51,489 nucleotides of DNA. Source: Bacteroidales bacterium (GTDB taxonomy: Bacteria > Bacteroidota > Bacteroidia > Bacteroidales > JAADJA01). Made by a program: the position numbers and the translations under genes. The notes under the pieces are model-generated. The model made no database searches and was not told the origin of the DNA. It saw nothing but the letters and a program-made list of their open reading frames with translations. Of this stretch, positions 19,352 to 27,351 are shown piece after piece. The stretch lies in the NCBI GenBank assembly GCA_021740645.1, contig JAIOZL010000038.1:1-51489 (forward strand), written 5' to 3'. Numbering within the stretch: the stretch's first letter is position 1; each line of letters starts with the position of its first letter.

Positions 19352-20596
19352 TTAATCTAATTCTTTAAGAAATATATTCCGCCATTTCACTTTGACCCCA
19401 CCCCCATCATGAATCTGCAAAGCCACAATACCATTTCCTTTTCCTATCATTTCGTCAGTAAGATCGGTCATCAGTTCATTGTTCAGCCAGGTCATTACTC
19501 TGTTACCCACAACCTGTATGACCATTTCATTCCATTCTCCTTCTTTTAATATATTCTCCTTTTCTTCAGGAATCTGATATAACCAGCCTCTGCCGTAAGA
19601 TTCATAAATACCACCTGTATCATTGCCTTTTGGAGCCACTTCAACCTGCCAGCCTGTAATTTTTGTCCGTTCAATCATCGACCTGAAAAACACGCCACTA
19701 TTTCCATTACTTTTTTGTAAAAACTCTATGTGCAGTATAAAGTCTTTATATTTCCTTTCTGTTCCTAAATAGCCATAGGCTTTATCAGGTCCGCTTTCGC
19801 AGATAAGTTCCCCGTTTTCGACATACCATTTCTCCGTACCATATACTTTCCACCCATTCAAATCCCTGCCATTAAATATAGGTTTACCCAATTCTGACAG
19901 ATCCCTTATTTTAATATTCCTGAACTTTATTTCACTTCCATGATCCTGAAGGCCAATATGGCCTTTACGGGCCAGGCCATAACCCGGATAGTCTTTCCAT
20001 TTACACGCAAGCACTTTGCTTTTCCAGTCGTCTGTCCATAATTCATACTCAAGCACTTTTACTCCGTTTAACCAGTGTTCCACATGGCTTCCTTTAACGA
20101 GAAGGCGGCTTTTATTGAATTCACCAACAGGTTTTAAAGTTTTATTCATTGCATTGTGCATTGCATAGTTGGCACCTGTTTTTTGCCATTCACCCAATTC
20201 TCCTGGAAATCCTATATCATCAATCAATTGGTATTCGGGCCCGGTAGCATACGCAGTGGGGTAACGATGTTCGAGCACCCTGAAAAAAATACCTGAATTC
20301 CCTCCTTTTGAAATGGCCCATTCCAGTTTGAGCTCAAAATCCTCGTACTGGCCAATGGTAATAATGTCGCCTCCCAGGTCACCCCCACGCCCTGAAGTGA
20401 CCAGGTTTCCATCCTTAACCGACCAACCAGCAGGCAATTTCTCAGACTTAAAACCCTTCCAGCCATGGGTAGTTTTACCATCAAAAAGATCCACCCAATC
20501 GCTATTCTCCTTTTCCTTATTCTGACTAAAAACAGTTGAAAAAGGAATAAAAAGAAGGAGACAAAAAGCAACACTTATATATTTAATATTGTCCAT
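19352..20596 (-). CDS. Exported protein with two DUF1080 (3-keto-disaccharide hydrolase) domains
   Basis: 414 residues with a signal peptide ending near VFSQN. The first DUF1080 domain begins near residue 33 (WVDLFDGKTTHGWKGF) and ends near 230 (GHIGLQDHGSEIKFRNIKIR); the second starts near 238 (KPIFNGRDLNGWKVYG) and ends at the C-terminus (VALQIHDGGGVKVKWRNIFL). Both have the NSGIFFR/NSGVFFR block. Domain 1 keeps the longer EYQLIDDIGFPGELG loop with nearby His/Asp residues; domain 2 has the shorter GWQVEVAPKGNDTGG form, so the two may differ in activity. It is the first gene of the minus-strand keto-sugar run; its promoter must lie in 20597-20777. No lipobox is seen, so a soluble periplasmic protein is likely. 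Confidence 0.92.
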   Translation of the reverse strand: MDNIKYISVAFCLLLFIPFSTVFSQNKEKENSDWVDLFDGKTTHGWKGFKSEKLPAGWSVKDGNLVTSGRGGDLGGDIITIGQYEDFELKLEWAISKGGNSGIFFRVLEHRYPTAYATGPEYQLIDDIGFPGELGEWQKTGANYAMHNAMNKTLKPVGEFNKSRLLVKGSHVEHWLNGVKVLEYELWTDDWKSKVLACKWKDYPGYGLARKGHIGLQDHGSEIKFRNIKIRDLSELGKPIFNGRDLNGWKVYGTEKWYVENGELICESGPDKAYGYLGTERKYKDFILHIEFLQKSNGNSGVFFRSMIERTKITGWQVEVAPKGNDTGGIYESYGRGWLYQIPEEKENILKEGEWNEMVIQVVGNRVMTWLNNELMTDLTDEMIGKGNGIVALQIHDGGGVKVKWRNIFLKELD

Positions 20597-20777
20597 ATTA
20601 TAAAATTTATTAATTACTATATTTGGCTTTAAAAGTATAAAATGTTAATTTAAAAAAATGATTAATCCTGTATTTATAATTATTTCAAATTATTAATAGA
20701 AGGATTTAGAGATATAAATATTATAATAAATGTTAATTTCGCAGCGATTTAATGTCTAAATTTTAAAAAACTAGTAT

Positions 20778-21500
20778 ATGAAAACACGTTTATTTTTATT
20801 GTTCATCTTAGGGTTTTCTTTAACTCTTATCCAGGCACAAAGCCTTGTGCTATCTCATGAAGGGAATACACTTGAACCCAATGCCGAGGTCTATGTTCAG
20901 GGATCTGCCCTGGAGTTTGAAATAATTGTTGAAGTTGACATTACAAATACAAGTGGAAATAACATCGACGTTTTGGTTCAACGCTATGAAAACGAAATGG
21001 TGCCCGGGACGAGCAGTGCTTTTTGCTGGGGGTTATGTTTTCCTTCGAATGTAAGCTTATCGCCATATTCCATTACAATTGAAGCTGGAACTACTAACGA
21101 AACTGATTTTTCGGGCCATTATTATCCTGCAGTAATTACAGGTACTTCTACTATTAGCTATGTATTTTTTGATGAGAACAATCCTAATGATTCTGTTATG
21201 GTAACGGTTCATTACAATGGGATGATAACCGGGATAGGTGAAAATGCTAAATTACAAAGCAATGCATTTCCAAACCCAGTAAATGACCTGCTGAATATTG
21301 AAATTGAGAACGAAGTTTTCAATGGAGAATATACTTTTGCGTTGATCGACCTTACTGGATCGGTTGTGAAAACAATCGTCACAAATAAATCCACGCTTAT
21401 AATCAATACAGCCGAACTCGCTGAAGGAATGTATTTTTACAGGATTACTTCAAGCTTCGAGGAGAAAGTATTATCAGATAAAATTGTGGTGAGGCATTAG
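20778..21500 (+). CDS. Small secreted protein with T9SS sorting domain
   Basis: 240 residues. The signal peptide ends LIQAQ. The N-terminal half (about 20-140) is a beta-rich domain with the pair FCWGLCFPSNVSLS; its two Cys probably form a disulphide. Its layout (a statement about loss or extra force, then CWxxC, then a Ser-rich strand) recurs in other short Bacteroidota T9SS proteins without assigned function. The sorting domain starts SNAFPNPVNDLLNIE and ends SDKIVVRH. It is transcribed divergently from the keto-sugar operon. AT-rich DNA with a 7-of-8 match to TAnnTTTG (TAATTTCG at 20734) lies upstream. A strong terminator follows at 21521. Confidence 0.88.
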   Translation: MKTRLFLLFILGFSLTLIQAQSLVLSHEGNTLEPNAEVYVQGSALEFEIIVEVDITNTSGNNIDVLVQRYENEMVPGTSSAFCWGLCFPSNVSLSPYSITIEAGTTNETDFSGHYYPAVITGTSTISYVFFDENNPNDSVMVTVHYNGMITGIGENAKLQSNAFPNPVNDLLNIEIENEVFNGEYTFALIDLTGSVVKTIVTNKSTLIINTAELAEGMYFYRITSSFEEKVLSDKIVVRH

Positions 21501-21520
21501 ATTTGGGCACAAGAATATAC

Positions 21521-21557
21521 AAAAAAAGCCGTAGCTCTTATGAGGACGGCTTTTTTT
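21521..21557. terminator. Bidirectional terminator
   Basis: AAAAAAAGCCGT and ACGGCTTTTTTT pair around a CTC-TTAT-GAG inner hairpin. The A-tract on the left and T-tract on the right let it work for both the plus gene ending at 21500 and the minus gene ending at 21595. Confidence 0.88.
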
Positions 21558-21594
21558 GTATTCTTTAAAGTTTTTCAAGGATATTATGCCAGTG

Positions 21595-21831
21595 CTAATT
21601 TGATCCTCCTTCATTCAGTTCAAGGTTATTGGGTGAAGGGAGGTCGGTATCTTTATTTCCGCTGTTGCTTTGATAGATTAAATAGAGGGCAACTATGGCC
21701 AATACAATAAGTACTGCTACCTTCCAATTCAGGACTTTCCCCAGGCTGGTATAGGATTCCGTATTAGTGGCGGTAGGTTTATCCATACCCAGTACATCTT
21801 TTTCCTTTAATAAATTATTATCTTCTTCCAT
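21595..21831 (-). CDS. Small single-helix membrane protein, unknown
   Basis: 78 residues: a polar, acidic N-terminus of about 34 residues, one transmembrane helix (WKVAVLIVLAIVALYLIYQ, about 36-54) and a polar tail rich in Asn, Ser and Pro. No family recognised and no signal cleavage site apparent. The absence of Cys, a lipobox or other sequence motifs leaves its role open. It has its own terminator at its 3' side, shared with the convergent T9SS gene, and lies 106 bases from the next minus-strand gene. The sharp helix boundaries make it more likely real than chance. Confidence 0.65.
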   Translation of the reverse strand: MEEDNNLLKEKDVLGMDKPTATNTESYTSLGKVLNWKVAVLIVLAIVALYLIYQSNSGNKDTDLPSPNNLELNEGGSN

Positions 21832-21937
21832 CTCGTATGATTTATGTATTTTTTACTGTGATTTTAAATCAATATAAATTTTGTAGTTCAAATGTAGGTA
21901 AAATTTAGGTTGAAAGATGCATAAAACACAAATAGTT

Positions 21938-22357
21938 TTATAGGTTCATAAAAAGGGCACCGGTAAGCTTTTCCATAACACTATTCCAGTGCTGTTTCAT
22001 CTCTTCTCTTTGAGTGGCATCAAGAAGCTTTTCCTGGTGAAAACTTATGGTGGCCTTTTCTGCACTTCCGAAAACCCGGAGTTGCATAGTAGATTGGTTG
22101 TGCCAGGTTTGTTTTTTCCAGTTGAGGCGAATATGCGAATAAGGTTGAAAAACCCTTACAAAGCATTCAGTTCCGGTTTTTGTTCTAAAACTCTTTTTTA
22201 ATTCGATATTGCTATAAGGATGGCCAAGCCATAGGTTTACTCCCTTTTCCGAAAACAAAAAATCCCAAACCATTTTTACTGGAAAGGGAAAGGTTTTACG
22301 AATCCCAAACTGGAATCCTGTATCTTTGGTTTGGCCGGTTTGTTTTTCAGGTTTCAT
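21938..22357 (-). CDS. SRPBCC/AHSA1-like domain protein
   Basis: 139 residues, no signal peptide. IRKTFPFPVKMVWDFLFSEKGVNLWLG is the N-terminal strand-helix of START/SRPBCC folds, KKSFRTKTGTECFVRVFQPYSHIRLNW gives the central strands, and QHWNSVMEKLTGALFMN is the long C-terminal helix with the usual Trp. Family members are soluble hydrophobic-ligand-binding proteins or Hsp90-activator-like proteins; many bacterial ones are uncharacterised. Spacing from both neighbours is over 100 bases, so it is probably a single-gene unit. The ligand cannot be inferred. Confidence 0.82.
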   Translation of the reverse strand: MKPEKQTGQTKDTGFQFGIRKTFPFPVKMVWDFLFSEKGVNLWLGHPYSNIELKKSFRTKTGTECFVRVFQPYSHIRLNWKKQTWHNQSTMQLRVFGSAEKATISFHQEKLLDATQREEMKQHWNSVMEKLTGALFMNL

Positions 22358-22500
22358 TGATCACGATTTGAAGTTATTGTATCGGATTAAGATCAACTTT
22401 TTATATGAGCAACAAAGAAAAAGCATTTTGAAATTTCAGGTTTTCAACGAACCAAGTAAAATTAGTTTAATAAAGTTTCTATTCCAAAATAATTTACTCT

Positions 22501-23022
22501 CTAATATGTGAACAAGAGGTAAGCCGTTATCTTATTTGAAGCTTCACTGGAGATTCCAAACTCAACGCTGACATTGGATAAATTAGGAAATCGTGCAGAT
22601 AGGTCAGTCACTACTTCGTCGGCTATTTCCTTGCCATCCTGCGAATAATAGTATATCACAGATCGATTAACCCTTATGTTTTTTATATATTCCAGGTTAA
22701 ATCCACTCCCTACCGTATACGCAATCACTCCCTGATAATCCTTATCTTTTGACTGAATTAGAATTCCAAGATCAAATTGTGCCCGCCTTTGCTTGCGTTC
22801 AGCCTTTTCGCGGTCTCCTTTCTCATAAACATTGATTTTCTTCATATAAGCAATGTTTGCCTCATTTATAGCTTCAATCTCCATGTTTTTCACTCTAAGC
22901 GAATCCTCAGAGGCTTGTAACTGTGCATTAATGTTTTTAATTTTATTGGTCTGGTATATCACCGTCCCGAATAAGGCTACCATTGCAATAGCAAGAATAC
23001 TAATTATTATTTTGAATTTCAT
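22501..23022 (-). CDS. Membrane-anchored coiled-coil protein with C-terminal alpha/beta domain, unknown
   Basis: 173 residues. An N-terminal transmembrane helix (about 4-23) is followed by a coiled coil (about 27-80, charged, ending DREKAERKQRRAQ) and a C-terminal domain with strand-helix-strand pattern (NRSVIYYYSQDGKEIADEVV, then VSVEFGISS and KITAYLLFTY). That end weakly recalls the LytR C-terminal/SPOR-like fold, where a strand is followed by DxxxAxxV, but I would not assign it. Its ATG at 23022 lies inside the 3' end of the gene that stops at 23000 (23-base overlap), so the two are translationally coupled. It is the third gene of a cluster whose two other products carry repeated G-D-x-N-x-G-D motifs; see findings. 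Confidence 0.75.
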   Translation of the reverse strand: MKFKIIISILAIAMVALFGTVIYQTNKIKNINAQLQASEDSLRVKNMEIEAINEANIAYMKKINVYEKGDREKAERKQRRAQFDLGILIQSKDKDYQGVIAYTVGSGFNLEYIKNIRVNRSVIYYYSQDGKEIADEVVTDLSARFPNLSNVSVEFGISSEASNKITAYLLFTY

Positions 23023-23356
23023 CGGTAATTTTTTTTGGAAGTGAAGATTGTTTTTTCGAACGTAAAAAGATGACCAGGATTATTGAGCTGAGTGCAAAGA
23101 ACCCCCCGGCAGCGAAGCTCCGCATAAAATCATCGGGAAAAGTTTTCGCCCAGTCAGGCAGAAACATAAAGGCTATGGAAGCCAGCCCGAAAAGAGCAAT
23201 TAATGATAAAAATAACTTAACGGCAAACTGAAGTTCACCCTGCGTCGCTTCCATACCATAAATGTTTATGGTAGTTTTGTCGCCGATATTTACATCCCCT
23301 TTTGCGGAAATGGTTGAATCCTCGATGACATTTTTATTTTTCTTAGCTGTACTCAT
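23000..23356 (-). CDS. Two-helix membrane protein with N-terminal GDVNIGD motif
   Basis: 118 residues. The N-terminus (about 10-33) is a soluble stretch TISAKGDVNIGDKTTINI, alternating hydrophobic and polar residues as in short beta-solenoid or amyloid-type motifs. Two transmembrane segments follow (about 46-66 and 84-103), separated by LPDWAKTFPDDFMRS, and a basic tail ends the protein. No family recognised. Because the segment has no signal peptide before it, it is probably cytoplasmic, leaving a hairpin in the membrane. The motif is shared with the product of the gene just upstream (GNINFGD and GDFNFGD near its C-terminus), 39 bases away. Overlaps the next gene by 23 bases. Confidence 0.78.
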   Translation of the reverse strand: MSTAKKNKNVIEDSTISAKGDVNIGDKTTINIYGMEATQGELQFAVKLFLSLIALFGLASIAFMFLPDWAKTFPDDFMRSFAAGGFFALSSIILVIFLRSKKQSSLPKKITDEIQNNN

Positions 23357-23395
23357 AGGAAATAGGGTTAAGATTGAGAATAAGAGGATAGAAAT

Positions 23396-23845
23396 CTAAT
23401 GACTTATATTCGAGTCACCAAAGTTAAAATCGCCTCCTCCTTTAATATTGCTACCCCTCATTATATTTTTTTGATCATACACCTGGTCGCTGCCTCCTTT
23501 GTCGCCAAAATTAATGTTCCCGGCTACTTCTATGTTCACATTTTCCAGCACATTCTTCATTGAAGGAAGGGGTTTTTGACATTCAGATACCCATTTTTCC
23601 AATTCCAGTTTAAACTGATCATCTTTAATCATTTCTTGCATAGTGCTGTTCATAGTGGCTTTGGTTTCTTCTGAATCGGGCTGTTCTTCCAGCTTTTTAA
23701 TAACCTCCTCCTGGTCGTTTTTTACAAACCAGCCCCTCACCCATTTTGCAGACTGCGTGACGAAATCATCCACTACTGAATGGACTTCTTTGTTCTTTGC
23801 AAATGTATTGACGATAAACCCAATACCAAGTGTAATTAGTTCCAT
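23396..23845 (-). CDS. Helical protein with two C-terminal G(N/D)xNFGD motifs
   Basis: 149 residues. The N-terminus (about 2-50) is a mildly amphipathic helical part (ITLGIGFIVNTFAKNKEVHS), the middle is charged and helical (EEVIKKLEEQPDSEETKATM, then KDDQFKLELEKWV), and the C-terminal 45 residues hold two copies of a Gly/Asn motif, VAGNINFGDKGGSDQ and GGGDFNFGDSNISH, separated by VYDQKNIMRGSNIK. The plan (helical body with a PDD-type linker, then a polar beta tail) recurs, from memory, in short bacterial proteins near signalling or conflict genes. It is the first gene of the three-gene cluster; 195 bases separate it from the divergent histidine kinase gene, which must include its promoter. 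Unknown function. Confidence 0.75.
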   Translation of the reverse strand: MELITLGIGFIVNTFAKNKEVHSVVDDFVTQSAKWVRGWFVKNDQEEVIKKLEEQPDSEETKATMNSTMQEMIKDDQFKLELEKWVSECQKPLPSMKNVLENVNIEVAGNINFGDKGGSDQVYDQKNIMRGSNIKGGGDFNFGDSNISH

Positions 23846-24040
23846 TAGCGATATTTTAGTTATTGTAGTACTCAGTATAGATATACCGGCAGAATTTTTT
23901 AGGATTTTAATTATTAGTTATTACAACAATTTAAAGTGAAATAAGTTTGCATCCCTTTTTAAATGGAACAGAAGTATGTAAAAATTTGTTAAACGAAAAG
24001 TCATAATCTTTCACATAAGCAGCTTTTCTTTATCTTTACC

Positions 24041-25306
24041 ATGATGAAAAACAATCATATCCGGTTGGCAGTGATATTGGGGTCAATTTCGATCATTGGT
24101 ATTATTGTATTTCAATTATACTGGGCTAAAAATTCCTTTAGCCTGGCTGAAAAACAGTTTAATCAAACCATCGAAATTGCCCTGTTTAATGTCGCTGAAA
24201 AGGTATTGAATTTTAATGGCCATGAAATGCCAAATGAAAATCCGGTGCGCCAAATATCATCCAACTATTTTATTGTAGACATTAATGATGTGATTGATGC
24301 CAACATCCTTGATCACTATTTAAAAACTGAATTTGATTACAGGAATGTAAGTATCGACTACGAATACGCCATATACGATTGCGAAACGGATAAAATGGTT
24401 TTCGGTAGCTATATTAACCAGGAGAACAGGAAAGATACAGACAAACAACCTTTTCAGAAATACGACGAATTCACCTATTATTTTGGGATCATTTTTCCGT
24501 CAAAAACTCTTTTTATATTAAAATCGATTAACATCTGGATTATTTCTACCCTTGTATTGTTTACAGCAGTGGCATTTTTTGCCTATGCCATCTACATTAT
24601 TTTACGGCAAAAACGTTTATCCGAAGTACAAAAAGACTTTATCAATAATATGACCCATGAGTTTAAAACACCGGTCTCCACTATTGGTATTTCAGCTAAT
24701 GTACTTTCTGACCCTTCCATCCTCAAAGATCCTGAACGGCTTAAAAATTATGCTGATATAATAAAAGCCCAGAATATCCGATTAGAGCAACAAATTGACA
24801 AAGTGCTTCAACTTGCAAGAATTGAGGCAAACAAAGTGGGGTTCAATATTGAAATGATCGACCTGAATCAGTTAGTGGCCGAAGTGGCCCAAAGTTTCAA
24901 TCTTACCATGGAGGAAAAGGGAGGTATAATCAATCTCCAATTAATGCCAGAGCCAACGTATATCAATACAGATAAAATTCACCTGACCAACGTTTTGTAT
25001 AATTTGGTAGATAATGCCATTAAATATTGCAGCAAGGCGCCCCAGGTAGATATTTCGGTTAAAGGTGAGCAGGATTTTGTTTTCCTTGGCATTTCCGACA
25101 ATGGAATTGGAATTGAAAAGCAATATCTTAAAAAAGTCTTTCAGAAATTTTACCGCATACCAACAGGTAATGTTCATAATGTAAAAGGCTTTGGAATTGG
25201 CTTAAACTATGTACTGAGTTTTATCAGAAAAATGAAATGGCAAATAGAAATAGATAGTAAACCAATGGATGGAAGTAGTTTTATTATTAAAATTCCTAAG
25301 GTTTAA
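24041..25306 (+). CDS. Sensor histidine kinase (RprX-like)
   Basis: 421 residues. Transmembrane helices near 9-29 and 166-187 flank a small periplasmic sensor of about 135 residues. The HisKA box NNMTHEFKTPVSTIGIS puts the phospho-acceptor at His206; HATPase motifs are NVLYNLVDNAIKY, GISDNGIGI and GFGIGLNY. The HEFKTP form and the short loop resemble the RprX kinases of Bacteroidota, which pair with an OmpR-type regulator. Its likely partner is at 26627, but another kinase gene is inserted between them. It diverges from the GDxNxGD cluster. The stimulus is unknown. Confidence 0.95.
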   Translation: MMKNNHIRLAVILGSISIIGIIVFQLYWAKNSFSLAEKQFNQTIEIALFNVAEKVLNFNGHEMPNENPVRQISSNYFIVDINDVIDANILDHYLKTEFDYRNVSIDYEYAIYDCETDKMVFGSYINQENRKDTDKQPFQKYDEFTYYFGIIFPSKTLFILKSINIWIISTLVLFTAVAFFAYAIYIILRQKRLSEVQKDFINNMTHEFKTPVSTIGISANVLSDPSILKDPERLKNYADIIKAQNIRLEQQIDKVLQLARIEANKVGFNIEMIDLNQLVAEVAQSFNLTMEEKGGIINLQLMPEPTYINTDKIHLTNVLYNLVDNAIKYCSKAPQVDISVKGEQDFVFLGISDNGIGIEKQYLKKVFQKFYRIPTGNVHNVKGFGIGLNYVLSFIRKMKWQIEIDSKPMDGSSFIIKIPKV

Positions 25307-25457
25307 TTTGACTTCCAAAGGGCCAATGAAAGTCTGCGGTTTAGCTCTTGGCCAGGACACAACCCCACTTCTGGCCAGATAATATCAAGAATTATTGAAA
25401 CTATTCTATTACAAAAGCAGTAATAAAATAGTCTATTTCATATTCAAACCCAAAAGT

Positions 25458-26531
25458 ATGAAAGTATTGTTAATCGAGAATAATCCCGGTGATGCTTCGC
25501 TTATTTCGAAATTTATCCACGAAAAAGTTTGGGATGTCGATCTGGTTATTAAACCTACGCTATCTGAAGTATTAAAATCTAAAAAGAATGGTTACGAAAT
25601 AATAATCACCAACCTATCACTACCAGATTCAAGTGGGCTGGATACACTTCAGTCAATTTCCAATTTCTATCCTACCCTCCCAACCATCGTGCTTACCTCT
25701 GAAAATGATACAAAAACAGGCATTGAAGCCATTAAAATAGGAGCGCAGGATTTCTTATTAAAAGATGATCTAAATGCTGAATTGTTGAGCAGGGTTATCA
25801 AATACGCGATTGAACGAAAAAAAACAGAAATACAATTAAAAGAACTTGCTGATACGAAAGATAAGTTATTTTCAATAATAGCTCATGATCTAAAAAATCC
25901 ATTTCTAGGAATCATAAGTTATATTGACTTTTTCCTTAACAATTATGAAAAGTACCAACCAGATGAAATACTAAATATTTTCCGCGTCATGCTTGATACT
26001 TCAAAGGGCACCTATAATATGCTAAAAAATCTCCTGGATTGGGCACGGAGTCAAACCGGCCATATTAAATTGAATCCTAAGGAGTGTAATATTGATTCAT
26101 CCGTTAGTGATCAATTAGCCGTATTGAGAAGCAGTCTGGCCACGAAAAAAATATCTGTTGAAATAGATATCGATTCGGAGCACCTGGTCTATGCAGATAA
26201 ACCTTCTTTAAATGTGATTATACTAAATTTATTAACCAATGCGGTAAAATACACAAATGAGAATGGAAAAATCCAGATATCTACGGATAAAGTTGGGGAT
26301 AATATTCGAATTAACATACATGACAATGGAATTGGAATGAATAGTGAGCAGTTGTCAAGTTTATTCCAACTCGATTGTTATTCAACCAGGCCTGGTACTG
26401 CTAAAGAAAGGGGTACAGGACTTGGACTCATTGTATGTAACGATTTTGCCAGGCTTAACCAGGGGTCAATAAAGGTTGACAGCACCCCGGGATTAGGAAG
26501 TACTTTTTCAATAATATTGCCCGCAGCATAA
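25458..26531 (+). CDS. REC-HisKA-HATPase protein with degenerate receiver
   Basis: 357 residues from the ATG at 25458; an in-frame TTG at 25395 would add 21 residues with no domain support. Residues 1-120 form a receiver: KVLLIENNPGDASL, IIITNLSLPDSSG, VLTSEND, LLKDDL. The position expected to hold the phospho-acceptor Asp is Asn52 and the second acidic-pocket residue is Asn8, so it should not be phosphorylated in the usual way; the Thr and Lys switch residues remain. The kinase part has IIAHDLKNPFLGIISYI (His143), NVIILNLLTNAVKY, IHDNGIGM and GTGLGLIVC, all intact. No transmembrane segment, so a cytoplasmic kinase. It lies between a membrane kinase and an OmpR regulator and may modulate that pair. 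Gene gaps of about 150 and 95 bases suggest separate expression. Confidence 0.93.
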   Translation: MKVLLIENNPGDASLISKFIHEKVWDVDLVIKPTLSEVLKSKKNGYEIIITNLSLPDSSGLDTLQSISNFYPTLPTIVLTSENDTKTGIEAIKIGAQDFLLKDDLNAELLSRVIKYAIERKKTEIQLKELADTKDKLFSIIAHDLKNPFLGIISYIDFFLNNYEKYQPDEILNIFRVMLDTSKGTYNMLKNLLDWARSQTGHIKLNPKECNIDSSVSDQLAVLRSSLATKKISVEIDIDSEHLVYADKPSLNVIILNLLTNAVKYTNENGKIQISTDKVGDNIRINIHDNGIGMNSEQLSSLFQLDCYSTRPGTAKERGTGLGLIVCNDFARLNQGSIKVDSTPGLGSTFSIILPAA

Positions 26532-26626
26532 GTACCATTGAACCTTTCCAATAAAAATTTCCGATAAAGTTTATAAACAGCTTATCTTTATACCCTGTTT
26601 TTTAAAGATAATACGCTGATTATTTT

Positions 26627-27316
26627 ATGAAGAAAACCTCCATACTTTATGTAGAAGATGACCCCTACCTGGGTTATGTTACCAAAGATAACCTGGAACT
26701 GCGAGGGTATGAGGTCACCTTTTGTAAAGATGGCCATCAGGCCCTGGAAACATTTAATAGCAGCAATTTTGATTTATGCATACTTGATGTGATGTTACCC
26801 AAACTAGATGGGTTTAGCGTAGCTCAGGAAATCCGCAAAAAAGATGAACATATCCCCCTTATTTTTCTTTCAGCAAAGTCGATGAAAGAGGACAGGATTA
26901 AAGGCCTGACCATTGGGGGAGATGACTATATTACCAAGCCCTTTAGCATTGATGAACTGGTGCTTAAAATTGAAATTTTCCTGAAAAGGAATAAAGTTAC
27001 CGGGAATAATATAGCCAAAGGAGAGTTCAGGATCGGGAAACTGATATTTCATGCCACCAGGCAGATCCTAGAAACAGAAACAGAAACATTTAACCTTACG
27101 TCGCGCGAGACGGAACTTTTAAAATTCCTTGTTCAAAACGAAAATATCGTTTTAAAAAAAGAGGAAATTTTAAAAGAAGTTTGGGGAGATGACAGTTATT
27201 TCAACAGTCGGAGCCTTGATGTTTTTATATCGAAGCTCAGAAAATATTTAAAAAGTGATCCTGGAGTTACCATCAACAATATCCATGGAATTGGGTTTAT
27301 ATTGGTATCGGGGTAA
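26627..27316 (+). CDS. OmpR/PhoB-type response regulator (RprY-like)
   Basis: 229 residues. The receiver begins SILYVEDDPYLGYV; acceptor Asp54 lies in CILDVMLPKLDGF, with LSAKS and ITKPFS completing the switch residues. From about 130 to the end is a winged helix: FHATRQILETETETFNLTSR, SRETELLKFLVQNE, then SLDVFISKLRKYL and IHGIGFILV. This is the likely DNA-binding partner of the kinase at 24041. The stretch before the ATG holds TATCTTTA, a near match to the TAnnTTTG -7 box. The cyclase gene starts 35 bases after its stop and may be co-transcribed. Confidence 0.96.
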   Translation: MKKTSILYVEDDPYLGYVTKDNLELRGYEVTFCKDGHQALETFNSSNFDLCILDVMLPKLDGFSVAQEIRKKDEHIPLIFLSAKSMKEDRIKGLTIGGDDYITKPFSIDELVLKIEIFLKRNKVTGNNIAKGEFRIGKLIFHATRQILETETETFNLTSRETELLKFLVQNENIVLKKEEILKEVWGDDSYFNSRSLDVFISKLRKYLKSDPGVTINNIHGIGFILVSG

Positions 27317-27351
27317 TTTATGTATAGCTAATAAAACAAGATTAAATTCAT

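Noticed and set aside
25334..25377. GGCCAG repeats between the two kinase genes as a terminator
   Set aside because: The copies do not form a good stem with a T-run; CTGGCCAG is a short chance palindrome.
25395..25457. TTG start for the REC-kinase, 21 residues upstream of the chosen ATG
   Set aside because: The receiver begins exactly at the ATG (MKVLLIENN); the added residues give no domain or signal.
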